NCBI GenBank assembly: GCA_024275825.1
Contig: JAJRYK010000001.1
Span: 21,370-85,369 of the forward strand
Reading direction: 5' to 3'
Origin: Alphaproteobacteria bacterium
GTDB taxonomy: Bacteria; Pseudomonadota; Alphaproteobacteria; Micavibrionales; Micavibrionaceae
DNA length: 64,000 bases
The notes under the pieces are model-generated. The model worked only from the letters and a program-made list of their open reading frames with translations. It had not been told where the DNA came from and did not search any database. Positions 16,867-25,208 of the stretch are shown here, in pieces; the stretch's first letter is position 1, and each line of letters opens with the position of its first letter. A program made the position numbers and the translations under genes.

Positions 16867-17496
16867 ATGTCTAAAAGTAAAAAAAGTTTATTATCGAAGA
16901 AGCAAGCCGCCGGAGTTTTGATGGTGAGTTTATCTGGGTTTGTACCGCAGGCCTATATGCAAACAGTGGATGCAGCCGTGGCCAGCATCGCCCTCGCCGG
17001 AAATATCCCGAGTGGTATCACTTTAGGTAACCCCAAGAGCATAAAATTTGGAGATCTGGTCGCCACAGCGAAAATTGGTGCATATGGCCTAAAAACCGAC
17101 AATGGCACGACCAACGTTGTCGGTGCCGTGAAAGCGGCGGCCGGTGTTGCCGGTAAGTTTGATTACAAAGCGTTAGTTGCCGCAAATATTGACATCACCA
17201 TCAGCAAGTTGGGCCCACTTTCTTTGGCCGCAGTGGGTGGCGCAGGTCCGTTTGGAACGGTTAAACTTAATAAAATCAGGTTTGCCACCCAATTGGGCGG
17301 CGTCGGGCTTACACTAACAGCCGTTGGTACAAAAGCATCAACAGCAAACTACGCTGCGACAAAACAAACAGGCGTGGCAAATGCTGCGACATTTGGTGGA
17401 ACATTATCATGGGATGCTGCTGGTAACCCTGTTCGTCCACCGGTTGGTGCACTGTCCGTAGCAAGTGGCGGTATTGTGATTACCATTAATTACTAG
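16867..17496 (+). CDS. Secreted subunit-like protein B, tandem paralogue of A
   Basis: A 209-residue exported protein with the same plan as its neighbour: a Lys/Ser-rich start (MSKSKKSLLSKKQAAGVLMV), signal core ending about YMQTVDAAVAS, KFGDLVATAKIGAYGLK matching DFGSFIATATAGQYGVK in A, FDYKALVAANIDITISKLG matching FKFVGAILAPIDIKASKIG, and the ending GGIVITINY. The pair look like a tandem duplication. AAAGGAGC precedes the ATG. A strong terminator follows, so A and B form one transcript. Likely a structural subunit of a surface fibre or layer (inference from the PapD-like chaperone nearby). Confidence 0.75.
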   Translation: MSKSKKSLLSKKQAAGVLMVSLSGFVPQAYMQTVDAAVASIALAGNIPSGITLGNPKSIKFGDLVATAKIGAYGLKTDNGTTNVVGAVKAAAGVAGKFDYKALVAANIDITISKLGPLSLAAVGGAGPFGTVKLNKIRFATQLGGVGLTLTAVGTKASTANYAATKQTGVANAATFGGTLSWDAAGNPVRPPVGALSVASGGIVITINY

Positions 17497-17520
17497 ACTA
17501 CGACGACCCTCTAATTCATA

Positions 17521-17554
17521 AAAAACCCCTGGATATAATATCCGGGGGTTTTTT
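17521..17554 (+). terminator. Rho-independent terminator after subunit gene B
   Basis: AAAAACCCC-GGATA pairs with TATCC-GGGG across a three-base loop and runs into six T. The A-tract on the other side means it may also stop the convergent SET gene. Confidence 0.88.
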
Positions 17555-17595
17555 ATGACAGTGAAGAAAATTTTACCTTAACGAAAATCACATGA

Positions 17596-18864
17596 TCAGG
17601 CTGCTGCTGCAGTATCATAACTTTTAATGTTTTCCTTATAAGCTGCGATCTTTTTAAGCTGTGCCTTCGCTAGAATCCTCATCCTTAAAAGAGAATCAGA
17701 CGCGCCCTTTTCTTCTACAAGCTCATCAACATGTTTGAGCAAAGATTCATAATCTTCTGCATTAACATTCAATATTTTTTCCTCTGCCGCCAGCGCCCAC
17801 TCCTGCACATCAAAAGTGATATCTTGATCAAAATTCGAATACATATGTTCTATCGTATATTTAATCACCCGCCGCATTCCAAGTGGGGCCATGCTCTCCT
17901 TGAGCGGAATAATCACAAAAGATAGCTGCATATCCTGCTCTTCAGGCTGCTTGCCCTCGTCTTCTGTAAATTTAAATTGTGGTGTATAATAGATCAAATC
18001 CGACAACTCCGCCGGCAAAGGCTCATGTATCTTCGGATCGTGCCCTTTATTATCAATCAGAATTTTTCGCCCATCGGGCACCTCTAACTCCAGCTTAATA
18101 GAACGTATAATCGGCGCACTCTCATCAACAAAGTTATAGCGCAACAAGCTGTCACACGCATCCAGAACTCCATAAAAAGCAAAGCATTCATTATTACCCT
18201 CGATGGGCTGACTGCTGGCAATGGTCAGATCCCCCTCCCGCACACCAGAAACAACCGAAAAATTCGCCCCGTCCCAATGGTGATTAAGAAAATCAATTAT
18301 TGGCATAATTGTGCTTACATTATCCTCACGTATAGGGTCATTATAACCCAAAGGTCGCGTCTGAATGAATGTATCAATCAAAAATTGCTTAAAGAGCACC
18401 TCATCCATGCCTTCTTGAAGGCCCTTGTACCATTCCTGATACTTAGGATTAGTCATTCTGTTTTTACTGAATTTTTCCATCAGCGTCGGGTAATCTCTTA
18501 AGGAATATAAAAAACAAATGTCTTTATGCTCTGCAACCTTCGCTGTGAGATTATAAATCTCAAACATTTGTTCAATGATTGTTCTTTGAACCTGCGTCAC
18601 TGTTGTGTTAAGAAAATAATCAACCACAAAGTTATCACCGACCAAGGCAATGGCATACTGATCACTCGGCATCAGCGCTGCGCGCGGTATTCTGATCATT
18701 TCCTTACCGCGTGACATCGCCTCTTTAGTGCTTAATGTTATATTTTTATTAACGACACTAATTTGAAGCTGTGAATGAAAGCCGGATCCGGCCTGACGTA
18801 ACGTATCCAGGAGATTATTAAATGCTTTTTCTATCTGCGGACTGTCTGATGTAACGGTAACCAT
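17596..18864 (-). CDS. SETD3/RLSMT-like SET-domain methyltransferase
   Basis: A 422-residue cytosolic protein that resembles eukaryote-type split-SET enzymes (SETD3, SETD6, Rubisco large-subunit methyltransferase). The post-insert SET half is seen as PIIDFLNHHWDGANF (~189-202, the NH SAM motif) and ECFAFYGVLDACDSLLRYNF (226-245), which matches the family pattern YG-x(4)-N/D-x-LL-x-YGF. The C-terminal ~150 residues are helical like the RLSMT substrate-binding domain. It is expected to methylate a protein Lys or His. The target is unknown, though it lies among secreted-subunit genes. The N-terminal SET half is weakly conserved. Confidence 0.7.
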   Translation of the reverse strand: MVTVTSDSPQIEKAFNNLLDTLRQAGSGFHSQLQISVVNKNITLSTKEAMSRGKEMIRIPRAALMPSDQYAIALVGDNFVVDYFLNTTVTQVQRTIIEQMFEIYNLTAKVAEHKDICFLYSLRDYPTLMEKFSKNRMTNPKYQEWYKGLQEGMDEVLFKQFLIDTFIQTRPLGYNDPIREDNVSTIMPIIDFLNHHWDGANFSVVSGVREGDLTIASSQPIEGNNECFAFYGVLDACDSLLRYNFVDESAPIIRSIKLELEVPDGRKILIDNKGHDPKIHEPLPAELSDLIYYTPQFKFTEDEGKQPEEQDMQLSFVIIPLKESMAPLGMRRVIKYTIEHMYSNFDQDITFDVQEWALAAEEKILNVNAEDYESLLKHVDELVEEKGASDSLLRMRILAKAQLKKIAAYKENIKSYDTAAAA

Positions 18865-18932
18865 GATTTATCTTGTACCCATGTTTTTAATATTTTAATA
18901 TGCTCCCATATATACATCTAAAAGGCGAAGAA

Positions 18933-19436
18933 ATGAACACAAAAAACGTAACATTGATTGCCGTATCAGCGCTCGCATTATCAACAAGCTTTGCTGGGCC
19001 TGTATTTTCTCAGGTCATTATTAGCTGCCCTCAGAGACTAACCATTGGCAATATTATATTGTGCTCAACTGGCAGATTGGTCATCAACCCGGATGGCACA
19101 ACAACCTCCATGACCGGATGCGCCCATGTGACCAATACCCCAACCCCTGCTCAGTGTGTTGTTCAGACAGGTGGCATGCCAGTTGCAAGTAATGTTCGTG
19201 TAGACTTCGCGGCCTCTTCTGTTACGATCACGAAAGCTGGAGATACCATTTTAATTGATCGACTGCGGATGACCTACACTGGCGCAACAACACCAGCCAC
19301 GGCTATTACACTCACGCCGGCGCAAGTTTCTGGTGGTGTGACAGTTAACATAGGAGGGCGACTTAATATGTCCGGCACTGCACAAACGCTTGGCGTATAC
19401 AGTTCTAACATCACCGTACAAGCAAACACGATATAA
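18933..19436 (+). CDS. Small secreted subunit-like protein C
   Basis: A 167-residue exported protein beginning MNTKNVTLIAVSALALSTSF with cleavage near AGPVFSQ-VII. The mature domain is beta-rich with four cysteines in its N-terminal half, which could form two disulfides, and ends in GGRLNMSGTAQTLGVYSSNI plus a short strand. This resembles the DUF4402 ending (GGTLTV...GTYSGTFTVTV). It is 28 bases upstream of the PapD-like chaperone and probably a client of it (inference). The start is set at the ATG preceded by AAGGCGAAG rather than at an upstream ATG 11 codons earlier. Confidence 0.7.
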   Translation: MNTKNVTLIAVSALALSTSFAGPVFSQVIISCPQRLTIGNIILCSTGRLVINPDGTTTSMTGCAHVTNTPTPAQCVVQTGGMPVASNVRVDFAASSVTITKAGDTILIDRLRMTYTGATTPATAITLTPAQVSGGVTVNIGGRLNMSGTAQTLGVYSSNITVQANTI

Positions 19437-19464
19437 ATACATTTTAAACTGAAAGGCGCGAAAC

Positions 19465-20304
19465 ATGAAAACACCACCATTATCGAGATATAGAAAGGCA
19501 AGGTTTTTAACCTTTTTTATAGCAGCGGCCTTTTTCACTTTAGTGCCCCATCTAGCACATAGCTCATTTATTTCGCCCATGCGCGTAGTCATTGATGCCA
19601 ATAAGACAACTGCTGAAGTTGTCATCTTAAATAGAGAAGATGTCCCCATGGTATATACCTTCGGCTGGCAGCGCCGGGCTATGGATATCAACGGGAAAAT
19701 TGTTGAACTTGGTGAAGACGGTGAAATGGAAGGATACAGACCAGCAGACCCTTACCTTATATATTCCCCAAGGAAAGCTATCGTTGGACCAGGGGAAACG
19801 CAGCGTATTCGTATCCTGGCCAGGCGCACAAAAGACATGGTGGACGGGGAGTATCGCTCTCATATCCTGATCAGCCCCAAAACAACCAAAAAACCCAAAC
19901 AAACAGTGGTTAAACATACTGGTGGGTCAATTCCTGTTTCAGCGCGCGTTGGCATACCGGTCTTTTTAAGAAAAGGAAAAACAACCGCCTCTGTTGAGCC
20001 AAAGCGTATTGAAATCGGCAAAAGAGACGGACTCGATGTTTTGTTTTTTGACTTAACAAACAACAGCACGCGCACGCTTTATCCAAAGACAGACCTATAT
20101 TGCACCAGACCAGGGGAAGAAAAGCCCGAGCTCATCGAGCTAAGCGCACTACGCCTGTTCTATGAAGCTGTGAATATAAGCTATACGCTCCCCATTCCTG
20201 AAGGTGCAAACTTGGATAACTGTACATCCATCACACTAAAGCTTGTTGATCCAAAGGACTTCGAATATTCAAAAACACCACTATTGGAAACGGTTATACG
20301 GTAG
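19465..20304 (+). CDS. PapD-like periplasmic chaperone
   Basis: A 279-residue protein with an N-terminal signal (hydrophobic core FLTFFIAAAFFTLVPHLAHS). The first Ig-like domain has SFISPMRVVIDANKTTAEVV, PYLIYSPRKAIVGPGETQRI and RILARRTKDMVDGEYRSHIL, which fit the A1-G1 strands of pilus chaperones including the conserved pre-G1 proline-glycine turn. A shorter second domain follows. Such chaperones complete the fold of subunits and hand them to an usher. It sits directly between subunit C and the usher-like gene, separated from the latter by a terminator. It is of the non-classical type, closer to the alpha/TcfC class by feel. Confidence 0.8.
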   Translation: MKTPPLSRYRKARFLTFFIAAAFFTLVPHLAHSSFISPMRVVIDANKTTAEVVILNREDVPMVYTFGWQRRAMDINGKIVELGEDGEMEGYRPADPYLIYSPRKAIVGPGETQRIRILARRTKDMVDGEYRSHILISPKTTKKPKQTVVKHTGGSIPVSARVGIPVFLRKGKTTASVEPKRIEIGKRDGLDVLFFDLTNNSTRTLYPKTDLYCTRPGEEKPELIELSALRLFYEAVNISYTLPIPEGANLDNCTSITLKLVDPKDFEYSKTPLLETVIR

Positions 20305-20376
20305 TAACAAAGGCATATAGCCTTTGAATGGGGCTTTGACTTCATTTTTAGTCACCCAATAAAAATATACACATAT

Positions 20377-20417
20377 TAAAAGAACGGGCTGTGGATAACG
20401 CCCGCTCTTTTTTTTTG
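20377..20417 (+). terminator. Rho-independent terminator after the chaperone gene
   Basis: AAAAGAACGGGC pairs with GCCCGCTCTTTT across a ~10-base loop and is followed by a run of T. The usher-like gene beyond it therefore needs its own promoter or read-through. Confidence 0.85.
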
Positions 20418-20489
20418 GTGTTACCGCCACGAATCGCGTTGTGATAGAATCACTGTGGGCTATTCTATAACTACTCTCTGCTCTATTTC

Positions 20490-23400
20490 ATGAGCGATCA
20501 TCATTATTGGTACGTAACTGGGCGCACGCTGCGTCTTGCATTAGTCATTGCGCTATTTGCAAGCATCAGCGTGATAAACCCGGCTTCGGCTGTTGAAGCA
20601 TCTAACGAAACAGCACAAGAGACCGTCATTTCTAATGACCAGGTCACAGTACTGAGTAATGACCAATTGTTATCTACCAGTGTCGGTACCAATACCCTTT
20701 CTGATGCTCAAACCGGTGAATTAACACTGTCATCGAACGAGGATCCAAAAGCTCAGACCGAGGATAGTGCGGTCGAGAATGTTATTTATGACCCGGGTGC
20801 GATTATAAACGCAGACGGTACTTTTTCGTTGCCGAAGACCGGAGAGCTTCTCGAAGTTGTTCTCGCCGTAAAACGCGACTCAAACTTTATTATACCTGCT
20901 ATTTTTGGATATGAGCGAGATGGCGAGTACTTCATTCCTGTCAAAGGGTTCTCTGAAGAGCTCCAATTCCCCGTTACCCTAGATAAAGAAGCACAGCGCG
21001 TTGAGGGCCGTTATTTCGGGGGAAATAGCGTTTATTACGTGGACCTGATCGCCGGCACATATTCCACGTTCCAAGAAAGTATACAACTGCCAGAAGGCTC
21101 ATATGTCTTTAGAAACGAAGGTGATGATCTGGATGATATTTACGTCTCTATAGACGTACTAAATGACATGTGGCCACTGGCCTTCGAATTAGAGCCCGAC
21201 GAACAAGTCCTTAAAATTGGCACCGCGCGTCGATTACCTTTCGAGCTTGCAGCAGAGCGTGCGAAGCGACAGGAAGAACTAGAGCGTCGACGAGCAGACG
21301 CAGCAGAAGACCCCGACGAAAAATATATATATGTTCCAAACGGCTTTAATTTTTTAGGGCCTCAAATTTTTACACTGAGCCAATCAGCACAATGGCGCAA
21401 TGATACCAAGGCACTAAACAACAGCAGCTTTGTTTCAGGCCGGGGAGACATTCTTGGCGGCAGCGCCGATTATGCCGCCAGTTTCATCAAAAGAGGCAGT
21501 GAAGATCTTGGTCTTAACAATGCACGATTCACATGGCGCCGCACGGATTTTGGAAACAATAAACTTCTGCCATTTGGATTAAAAGTCCTGGAGCTTGGCG
21601 ACACACAAATCAGAAGCTCACAGCTCGTTTCAAACAGTATCGGCGGAAAAGGGGTATTCATCTCCTCCGATACAAAAAATATATCGCAGAACTTTGATGA
21701 TGTCACAATTAGAGGGACCGCCGAACCCGGCTGGGAAGTTGAAATATATAGAGAAGGCGTATTAATTGATTTCGGCACCGTTAATGAGCTAGGAGAATAC
21801 AGATTTGATAATATCCCTCTTAATTTCGGCGGCAACCGCATAAAGCTCATTTTGTATGGCCCACAAGGTCAAATAGAAGAGCGCACAGAAGAATACAATA
21901 TTGGCCGCAGCCTTTTAAAACCGGGAGAGATAAGCTACCAAGCGGGTATTGTTAAAACAGGCAACACCTTACTCAACGTTAATGATAGAAACGATGAAAA
22001 TGCGAATTCTTCAAAATCTCTAAGAGTTTCTCGCGGCCTTAATCAATTCATTACCACCTACGCAAGCCTTACAGACCTTCCTGTTTTCCGCATCGGCCAA
22101 CAACAATATGCCACTATCGGCGCAGATTTCATTGCCTTTAACGGACGCGGCAAGGCCGAACTCTATAAGCAGCTGGACGGCGGTCACGCTTTAGATTTCA
22201 GATACGGGAACACATTCCTGGGCGTCAATACACTCCTGCGCGGTTCACTATATAGCAATTTTGAAAGTCAGCAGGCTGGTATTGGCAATAATAAACGTAC
22301 AAATCAAGGTACCATTACATTTGGAAAATCCTTTACAACCAAACTGGGGGCGCTCAGCCTTGGCCTATCTACAGACTTTACCAATTTTGAAACACAAGAC
22401 AGCACAGCCACAGTTTCAAATACGCAAGGCCTGACAACAAATGATTTTGGTAGCTTCAGCCACTCTTTAACCTCCCAATACACAGACGGCACACTCGACA
22501 CCAGGACTGGGCAATTCTCCTTTAGTAAGGCCCTTGGCCGTAAATATAGTTTTTCCAACTTTCTATCCTACACCCTTGAACCCAAGGAACGCTTCACCAC
22601 AACGGGCTTTAACTTCCGCTATGATGATAACGACAAGCTAACAGCCAATTTTGGACTCAATCAATCTCTGGAAAAATCAAGCACTCGCAACTTTGATTTA
22701 GGCGCGTCATATAAATTTAAAAAGTTCCGGGGCAATTTCGGACTCGATTGGGACAACAAGAACGGCTTTGACGTTCGCGTTGGCGCGTCAACAACGCTGG
22801 GGCCAGAAGGTGAAAACCTAGCCTACGCCATCACCAACGAATTCAAACAACTCAGTACAGGCCTGACGGTCAAGCTGTATCACGATATAAATGGTGACGG
22901 TGTCTTTAATGAAGGTGACCAGCCCGTACCCTACACTCGCCTTCAGCTAAGTAATGGCAGCCTCACCAGTCTCACGGATGAGAATGGCGAGGCCACATTT
23001 AGCAGAGAAGGCGGCGAAGGATTCGTCAACATTACGCTAGATCGCGAAACACTCCACGATAACTCCTTCCTTGTTCCTGCACGCAAAAGCGGATTTTCAA
23101 CCATTCTGCGCCGCGGCACAAAGCCATTTATCAATTTCCCCTTAGTCATGTCAGGATCCATCGACGGCACACTCATCAGTGCAAATGACGAAGGGCTTGA
23201 AGGCCATGTTGTCCAACTTGTTGACGAATATGGCGAGCTGATTGCAGAGACCAGCACAATTTCCGATGGTTTCTATGTTTTTGAATTAGTGAGGACCGGA
23301 CGCTACATCGTACAGCTCCACCCCTCACACCGTATTTTCGTTCCCCCCCAAACCGTAACAGTTTCATCTGAGGATCTATTTGCCTATGGCGTAGATCTGC

Positions 23401-23885
23401 GGGTCCTTGAGCAGGTACCTACAGACGAAGCGGCTGCAGTAGAAGTAGAAAGAGATGGTAGAGTAGCCCATACTTACCATGATGCTTCTGTGGCCGGGAG
23501 GGACGAAAAACCTGCTCAATCCCAATCTGATAGCGGGGTCCAATCCGTTATCAGAGCTGTTCGTGTCGGGGAGTATCTAGGCAAGACTCGTCTTGTTCTG
23601 GATCTCTCCGGCCCGCTCAGTTACCAAGTATCGCGAAGCAAAAGCGGTTATGCGATTTACATCGATTTACCGAGTGCCTCCACCAGCGTAAAATCCGCTG
23701 ACTGGACATCCGGCCCTCATGCGCTTTTCTCTTCTATCGAAATACACCAGCCACCCCGCGGCGGAACTGGAACGCAGATCAAACTCAATGCCCTTGCGCC
23801 GCTCGATGTGCATGAAAATGCACTCTTGCCCGCGAATAACGGCCTGGCTGATCGCATATATATCGACTTCACTAAAGCTAAATAA
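20490..23885 (+). CDS. Usher-like outer-membrane protein with C-terminal AMIN domain
   Basis: A 1131-residue exported protein. After a signal peptide (core LALVIALFASISVINPASA) comes an acidic N-terminal region, then PLAFELEPDEQVLKIGTARR at ~229-248. Residues ~330-470 carry an usher-like plug region (TIRGTAEPGWEVEIYREGVL, YRFDNIPLNFGGNRIKLIL) and ~470-790 a beta-barrel of alternating aromatic strands. Two carboxypeptidase-regulatory/SdrD-like domains follow; the first has a calcium-loop motif DINGDGVFNEGD near 797. The last ~110 residues (VRVGEYLGKTRLVLDLSG...) are an AMIN domain, which in other proteins binds peptidoglycan. The role as secretion pore for the neighbouring subunits is inferred. 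Confidence 0.75.
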   Translation: MSDHHYWYVTGRTLRLALVIALFASISVINPASAVEASNETAQETVISNDQVTVLSNDQLLSTSVGTNTLSDAQTGELTLSSNEDPKAQTEDSAVENVIYDPGAIINADGTFSLPKTGELLEVVLAVKRDSNFIIPAIFGYERDGEYFIPVKGFSEELQFPVTLDKEAQRVEGRYFGGNSVYYVDLIAGTYSTFQESIQLPEGSYVFRNEGDDLDDIYVSIDVLNDMWPLAFELEPDEQVLKIGTARRLPFELAAERAKRQEELERRRADAAEDPDEKYIYVPNGFNFLGPQIFTLSQSAQWRNDTKALNNSSFVSGRGDILGGSADYAASFIKRGSEDLGLNNARFTWRRTDFGNNKLLPFGLKVLELGDTQIRSSQLVSNSIGGKGVFISSDTKNISQNFDDVTIRGTAEPGWEVEIYREGVLIDFGTVNELGEYRFDNIPLNFGGNRIKLILYGPQGQIEERTEEYNIGRSLLKPGEISYQAGIVKTGNTLLNVNDRNDENANSSKSLRVSRGLNQFITTYASLTDLPVFRIGQQQYATIGADFIAFNGRGKAELYKQLDGGHALDFRYGNTFLGVNTLLRGSLYSNFESQQAGIGNNKRTNQGTITFGKSFTTKLGALSLGLSTDFTNFETQDSTATVSNTQGLTTNDFGSFSHSLTSQYTDGTLDTRTGQFSFSKALGRKYSFSNFLSYTLEPKERFTTTGFNFRYDDNDKLTANFGLNQSLEKSSTRNFDLGASYKFKKFRGNFGLDWDNKNGFDVRVGASTTLGPEGENLAYAITNEFKQLSTGLTVKLYHDINGDGVFNEGDQPVPYTRLQLSNGSLTSLTDENGEATFSREGGEGFVNITLDRETLHDNSFLVPARKSGFSTILRRGTKPFINFPLVMSGSIDGTLISANDEGLEGHVVQLVDEYGELIAETSTISDGFYVFELVRTGRYIVQLHPSHRIFVPPQTVTVSSEDLFAYGVDLRVLEQVPTDEAAAVEVERDGRVAHTYHDASVAGRDEKPAQSQSDSGVQSVIRAVRVGEYLGKTRLVLDLSGPLSYQVSRSKSGYAIYIDLPSASTSVKSADWTSGPHALFSSIEIHQPPRGGTGTQIKLNALAPLDVHENALLPANNGLADRIYIDFTKAK

Positions 23886-24089
23886 GACCGCTTGTTATTA
23901 CACACGCGGATAAGGTGCTCACACTCATTCATTGCGTGAACCCTTTATCTATCGCTGCGTGGAGATAGCATAACTATCTATCCCCATCGTTTACTCCTCT
24001 TGTGGCGGCCCAATATTGACGCGCTGCGCCAATCGCCCATAGGCTAAGCAATAGATTCTCATTTATTTATTCGCTTTAGGTATTCGCCA

Positions 24090-25040
24090 TTGTTAAACCA
24101 ATTTTCGGCATTTAGGAAGACCCTAAAATCTCTTTTTTGCTCCGCGGTGCTGCTTGCGAGTGCCAGCGTGGTGTTGAGCGGGTGCGGATGGGAGTGGCCA
24201 AGCTATGAGGGGTTTCAGCGCGACCCCCTATCCTTCCTTGGCGATAATGGCCCAGATGAAAATATCCCGCCGCCGCCCAGCGTCATCCCTAAAGATGCCC
24301 CGGACCAGAATGATCCGCATTCAACGCTGATCCCGGCGAGCACAATGGGCCTTAATCTCAACACCTATTTCGCGCAAGACATCGATGACCCCAACACACG
24401 TATTCAGCGCCTGGAAAATGTCTTGGTGGCCGTTCACCATGATATGCAACAGATGTCTGGCGGAAAATCTCTGCCGGTTTACAAAACCCCAGAGCCCGTT
24501 GAAACGCAGACCAAACCTGTTGCGCCCGTAAGCACGGCAACGCCAGCGCCAGCACAGGAAGGCCGCACCGTCCTCGCCAGCGGCGGGCCGGAAAACCTGG
24601 TGGCTGGCGATACTGCCGCGCCAACAAAATCAGCCTCCACGCCCGTTTATGAGAAAAAGACGCCGGCCAAAGCCACGGCGCCAAAATTCACACCCAACAC
24701 CTCCGGGCCAACAACCATCACTGGCCTGCGCATTGGCGTACATAAAGATAAGGTGCGAATCGTCATGGATGTGACGCGCAAAACGCTCTATTCTGCCGAT
24801 CTGGATAATGGTGAGAATCTGCTGATCGTTGAGCTGCCCGATGCAGGATGGAGCGCCGCGGCGCAAAAAAGCTTTGGCAAAACACCACTGCTAAAATCCT
24901 ACCGCATTGATCCGTTCAATGACGGAAAGGGTCATATTTTAGTACTCGAACTGAAGGGCTCATCCTCCATCATCAAACAAATGCAGATCCCAGCCCTTAC
25001 TGGTGGCGGGCAGAGAATTTTCATTGATTTGGCCCGGTAA
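24090..25040 (+). CDS. AMIN-domain lipoprotein
   Basis: A 316-residue lipoprotein: the signal ends in the lipobox VVLSGC with Cys32. The middle is Pro/Thr/Ala-rich and probably unstructured (residues ~60-200). Residues ~205-316 form an AMIN domain (ITGLRIGVHKDKVRIVMDVT ... GGGQRIFIDLAR), matching the C-terminus of the usher-like protein upstream (RIYIDFTKAK). The only usable start is TTG 24090. It probably anchors the system to the wall from the outer membrane (inference). Confidence 0.8.
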   Translation: MLNQFSAFRKTLKSLFCSAVLLASASVVLSGCGWEWPSYEGFQRDPLSFLGDNGPDENIPPPPSVIPKDAPDQNDPHSTLIPASTMGLNLNTYFAQDIDDPNTRIQRLENVLVAVHHDMQQMSGGKSLPVYKTPEPVETQTKPVAPVSTATPAPAQEGRTVLASGGPENLVAGDTAAPTKSASTPVYEKKTPAKATAPKFTPNTSGPTTITGLRIGVHKDKVRIVMDVTRKTLYSADLDNGENLLIVELPDAGWSAAAQKSFGKTPLLKSYRIDPFNDGKGHILVLELKGSSSIIKQMQIPALTGGGQRIFIDLAR

Positions 25041-25058
25041 GCGCCTTTAATCTTACTG

Positions 25059-25147
25059 TCATTGCGAGCGACCAACGGGAGCGCGGCAATCCAAAAGGTT
25101 TACTTGTCGCTCTGGATTGCCGCGTCGGCTCCGCCTCCTCGCAATGA
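25059..25147. repeat. Palindromic intergenic repeat
   Basis: Ends TCATTGCGAG and CTCGCAATGA are perfect inverted repeats, and an inner pair GCGGCAATCCA/TGGATTGCCGC forms a second stem. It fills the gap between the AMIN lipoprotein and resB. This is the typical layout of a non-autonomous dispersed repeat. Confidence 0.8.
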
Positions 25148-25208
25148 CGAATGGTATATAAGATCTAAACTCTAGATTTCTCCACCAATCATTATATAGT
25201 CAGTGGCG

